A DNA stretch of 34,141 bases, taken from assembly GCA_000497405.1 (NCBI GenBank), contig KI547053.1:30630-64770 (forward strand). The letters are read 5' to 3'. This DNA comes from Streptomycetaceae bacterium MP113-05. Its GTDB lineage: Bacteria > Actinomycetota > Actinomycetes > Streptomycetales > Streptomycetaceae. How positions within the stretch are numbered: position 1 is the stretch's first letter; each line of letters begins with the position of its first letter. A program made the position numbers and the translations under genes. Below are positions 31,271 through 34,141 of the stretch, one piece after another. Below the pieces are notes generated by a model. That model saw only the letters and a list, made by a program, of their open reading frames with translations. It ran no database searches and was not told the origin of the DNA.

Positions 31271-31292
31271 GTGGCCCATAGCTTAGGGCCAC
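31271..31292 (-). promoter_or_regulatory. Imperfect palindrome upstream of the fourth pair
   Basis: The arms GTGGCCC (31271-31277) and GGGCCAC (31286-31292) flank an A/T-rich, nearly symmetrical centre. It lies 46-67 bp upstream of the start codon at 31225. It could be a repressor or activator site overlapping a -10-like TAAGCT on the minus strand; a TTGACG lies farther upstream but at too long a spacing for a standard promoter. Confidence 0.35.
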
Positions 31293-31472
31293 CACGGTCG
31301 TGAAAAGCCGTCAAATGTAGCGGAGAAGTGGAGGGTTGGCATCGACCGCGCATCAGGCAGAGCAGGGGGCGTCCTGACGGGGCGGCGGCTTGCCGACTTC
31401 GGGCGGTGGCGCCGTGGCGCACGCTGTCTCTGCCGTGGTGGGTCCGCAGCGTTGCCCCGGCGAAAGAAGCGG

Positions 31473-31506
31473 GTGCCCGGGTGAGAGTGTCCTCCCACCC
31501 GGGCAC
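31473..31506 (-). terminator. Terminator downstream of eccC
   Basis: A perfect 11-bp stem (GTGCCCGGGTG and CACCCGGGCAC) with a 12-nt loop, possibly extended by GAG/CTC pairing, lies 32 bp after the eccC stop on the minus strand. Confidence 0.75.
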
Positions 31507-31538
31507 CCGCCCGGAGAATGAATCCCCCGCAGGCTCGC

Positions 31539-34141
31539 TCAGTGGCGCGCAGGCATCCACCCGGTCTGGACGAGCTGTCCGCTGCGCCGCCTGGTGTGGA
31601 AGTAGCCGCGACCGGTCGGGAGGTTCGACGGTGAGATGTTCCCGAGCAGTGCGCCCTCGGACCGGTCGCCGGAGAGGACGAGCCCCTGCGCCCCGAGCTC
31701 CTTGATCCGCTGCATCACCGGCTCGTACAGCGAACGGCTCGCGCCGCCCGAGGACCGGGCCAGGATGACACGCAGGCCCACGTCACGAGCGAACGGCAGG
31801 TACTCCAGCAACGGCATCAGCGGATTCTGACCGGTGGCCACCAGGTCGTAGTCGTCGATGATGACGAACGCGTCCGGGCTGTCGTACCAGCTGCGGTTGC
31901 GCAGCTGCTCGGGAGTCACGTCCGGGCCGGGCATGCGCCGCGACATCGACCCCGCAAGGCCCTCGAGGGTCTCCTGGAGGGCGGGTGCCGCAGCGCAGTA
32001 CCGCGACAGGTGATTTTCGGGCACACCCTGCAGGTGCGCGCGCCGGTAGTCGCCGACGACGATCTTCGCCCGGTCGGGCGCGTAGCGTTCGGTGATCTGG
32101 TGGATGAGCAGCCGCAGCAGGGCGCTCTTGCCGGACTCGCTTTCGCCGAAGACGACGAACAGCGGATCCGTCTCGAAGTTGACGAAGACCGGGGCGAGCG
32201 AGGACTCGTCGATGCCGAACGCGACACCGAAGTCCGGGTAGTCCGAGCCCTTGGGCAGCCGTGCGGCGTCCAGCATGGTCGGCAGCAGTCGCACCGCGGG
32301 AGCGGCCTCCCCGGTCCAGTGCTCGTTGATCGCGTGAATGGTCTGCCGGGTGGCTTCCGACAGGTCCTCGACCGTCGACGAGCCGTCGATCCGCGGGAGC
32401 GCCGTCATCAGGTGCAGCTTGTCCGGGCTCAGGCCGCGTCCGGGCATGCCCGCCGGGACGTTCGCGGCCACCTTGCGGTCGATCTCCGACTCCGAGGGGT
32501 CGCCGAGCCGCAGTTCCACCCGGTTCTGCAGCAGGTCCTTGAGCGCCGGACGCACCTCGGTGTAGCGGGAGGCGGTGAGGACGAGGTGGATACCGAAACC
32601 GAGACCACGCGTGGCGATGTCGGTGACGTCGCTCTCGAGCATCTCGTAGTCGTTCTTGAACGTCGCCCAGCCGTCGACGATGAGGAAGACGTCGCCCCAC
32701 TTCTGGTCCGGCAACTGGCCGGCCGCGCGCCGCTGACGGAAGGTGGTGATGGAGTCGACGTTGTTGGTCCGGAAGTACTCCTCGCGCTCGTTGAGGATGC
32801 CGGTGACCTCGCTGACCGTACGGCGCACCTTCTCGCCGTCGAGACGGTTGGCGACGCCGCCGACGTGGTGCAGCTCCTCCATCGCCAGCAGCGAGCCGCC
32901 GCCGAAGTCCAGGCAGTAGAACTGCACTTCCGAGGGTGTGTGCGTCAACGCGAACGACGTCATCATCGTGCGCAGCATGGTCGACTTCCCGGACTGCGGA
33001 CCACCGATGAACAGACCGTGGCCGGCGGCACCGGAGAAGTCCCGGTACAGCACGTCGCGACGCTGCTCGAACGGCTTGTCCAGCAGGGCGACCGGCACCA
33101 CCAGGCGGCCGAGTGCCGTGTAGTCCGGTGCCGTCAGTCCGCGTTCCGGGGTGTCGGCGATCGCGGGCAGAAGGTGGTCGAGGGCCGGCGGTTCCTCCAG
33201 CGGCGGCAGCCACACCTGGTGCGCCGACGGGCCCTGGCCGATCATCTTCTGCACGATCACGTCGAGCACGGTGTCGGCGAGGGCGTCGTCGACCGCCTCG
33301 GGCTGCTCGTCGACCTCCGGCTCGGGCACCACCGGTAGGGCCACCGGGGCGGCCGTGAACAGAGCGGAGCGCGCCTGCGCGGAACGTCCGGACTGGACCG
33401 GGCCCGCAGCACGGTACGCCCCGGACACGTAGGCCGCCTTGAACTGCACCATCGTCTCGGTGTCGTACTTCAGGAAGCCCGCACCCGGCACGTTCGGCAG
33501 GTGGTAGGCGTCCGGGACGCCGATCGCGGTGCGCGACTCGGCAGCGGAGAAGGTCCGCAGACCGATCCGGTACGACAGGAAGGTGTCCAGGCCGCGGAGC
33601 TTGCCCTCCTCCAGCCGCTGCGAGGCGAGCAGCATGTGCACGCCCAGCGACCGGCCGATGCGACCGATCTGGATGAACATCTCGATGAAGTCCGGCTTCG
33701 CGGCCAGCAGTTCGCTGAACTCGTCGATGATCAGGACGAGGGACGGCAGCGGGTCCAGCGCCGCGCCCGCGGCGCGTGCCTTCTCGTAGTCCGTGATGTT
33801 GGCGTAGTTGCCCGCCTTGCGCAGCATCTCCTGGCGCCGGTTCAGTTCGCCGGTGATCGCGTCACGCATGCGGTCGACAAGAGTGAGTTCGTCGGCGAGG
33901 TTGGTGATGACCGCCGAGGTGTGCGGCATGTCCGCCATGCCCGTGAAGGTCGCGCCACCCTTGAAGTCCGCGAGGATGAAGTTGAGGGTCTCGGACGAGT
34001 GCGTCACGGCCAGACCGAGTACCAGGGTCCGGAGGAGCTCCGACTTGCCGGAACCGGTGGCGCCGACGCACAGCCCGTGCGGGCCCATGCCCTCCTGCGA
34101 CGCCTCCTTGATGTCGAGCATGACCGGCTCGCCCTCGCCGC
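31539..34141 (-). CDS. eccC: Type VII secretion ATPase EccC (FtsK/SpoIIIE type), C-terminal part
   Basis: EccC is the motor ATPase of the ESX machine; it binds substrates through their YxxxD/E tails. The visible part has about 867 residues and runs off the window at its 5' side, so the two membrane helices and the linker domain are missing. Three P-loop domains are present, numbered from the Met at 34121: ATPase 1 with GATGSGKS (20-27) and Walker B IIDEF (131-135); ATPase 2 with GGPQSGKS (373-380) and a changed Walker B IVDGW (481-485); ATPase 3 with GESESGKS (659-666) and IIDDY (754-758). Only ATPase 1 has the canonical DE pair, as in other EccC proteins. It lies about 27 kb from eccB. Confidence 0.95.
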   Translation of the reverse strand, partial: GEGEPVMLDIKEASQEGMGPHGLCVGATGSGKSELLRTLVLGLAVTHSSETLNFILADFKGGATFTGMADMPHTSAVITNLADELTLVDRMRDAITGELNRRQEMLRKAGNYANITDYEKARAAGAALDPLPSLVLIIDEFSELLAAKPDFIEMFIQIGRIGRSLGVHMLLASQRLEEGKLRGLDTFLSYRIGLRTFSAAESRTAIGVPDAYHLPNVPGAGFLKYDTETMVQFKAAYVSGAYRAAGPVQSGRSAQARSALFTAAPVALPVVPEPEVDEQPEAVDDALADTVLDVIVQKMIGQGPSAHQVWLPPLEEPPALDHLLPAIADTPERGLTAPDYTALGRLVVPVALLDKPFEQRRDVLYRDFSGAAGHGLFIGGPQSGKSTMLRTMMTSFALTHTPSEVQFYCLDFGGGSLLAMEELHHVGGVANRLDGEKVRRTVSEVTGILNEREEYFRTNNVDSITTFRQRRAAGQLPDQKWGDVFLIVDGWATFKNDYEMLESDVTDIATRGLGFGIHLVLTASRYTEVRPALKDLLQNRVELRLGDPSESEIDRKVAANVPAGMPGRGLSPDKLHLMTALPRIDGSSTVEDLSEATRQTIHAINEHWTGEAAPAVRLLPTMLDAARLPKGSDYPDFGVAFGIDESSLAPVFVNFETDPLFVVFGESESGKSALLRLLIHQITERYAPDRAKIVVGDYRRAHLQGVPENHLSRYCAAAPALQETLEGLAGSMSRRMPGPDVTPEQLRNRSWYDSPDAFVIIDDYDLVATGQNPLMPLLEYLPFARDVGLRVILARSSGGASRSLYEPVMQRIKELGAQGLVLSGDRSEGALLGNISPSNLPTGRGYFHTRRRSGQLVQTGWMPARH

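Noticed and set aside
29639..33338. Long plus-strand frames opposite the CpnT-like gene and eccC
   Set aside because: They are shadows of the minus-strand genes; the protein sequences are Val/Gly/Arg/Asp-rich and without motifs.

Overview
The window is GC-rich, with strong G/C bias at third codon positions, frequent GTG starts, DUF397 genes and an XRE/DUF397 pair. Together with the type VII secretion (T7SS/ESX) gene set this points to Streptomyces or a close relative. I see no rRNA, tRNA or CRISPR array.

Left part (1-9.1 kb): the core ESX locus. On the minus strand lie eccE, an overlapping gene of unknown function, and the start of a proline-rich, EspI-like gene. Diverging on the plus strand are eccB, two WXG100 genes (esxB/esxA), a mycosin protease, a third WXG100-like gene and a large WXG protein with a glycine-rich tail. 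Terminator-like hairpins separate most of these units.

Middle (9.1-15.8 kb): a stretch with visibly lower GC and more A/T-ending codons. It holds a second mycosin, a SAM-dependent methyltransferase preceded by a possible tryptophan-rich mini-ORF, a one-TM protein, a second small/large secreted-protein pair and a polytopic membrane protein. From 15.9 to 20.4 kb come a winged-helix protein, an XRE/DUF397 regulatory pair and three small genes. One of the small genes is hit near its 3' end by an ISAs1-type insertion sequence.

20.4-24.6 kb: a decayed module. A third mycosin is split by a second, almost identical copy of the same 1,347-bp IS. The gene coupled upstream of it carries an in-frame amber codon. 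Both IS copies have 20-bp perfect inverted repeats and 9-bp target duplications, so the original sequences can be rebuilt exactly.

Right part (24.6-34.1 kb): a third small/large secreted-protein pair with three accessory genes on the plus strand. On the minus strand are a fourth pair whose large member has a CpnT-like N-terminus, a helical protein, a DUF397 protein and eccC. EccC shows three FtsK/SpoIIIE ATPase domains; its N-terminus lies beyond the window.

How the parts fit: EccB, EccC and EccE (EccD is not in view) would form the membrane complex and the mycosins would act on the outer face. The esxB/esxA pair and the four small/large pairs are the likely substrates. The small member of three of the four pairs ends with the YxxxD/E signal recognised by EccC. 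The most interesting feature is this extended ESX locus: core genes split by about 27 kb, multiple mycosins, and repeated two-gene substrate cassettes resembling PE/PPE pairs.
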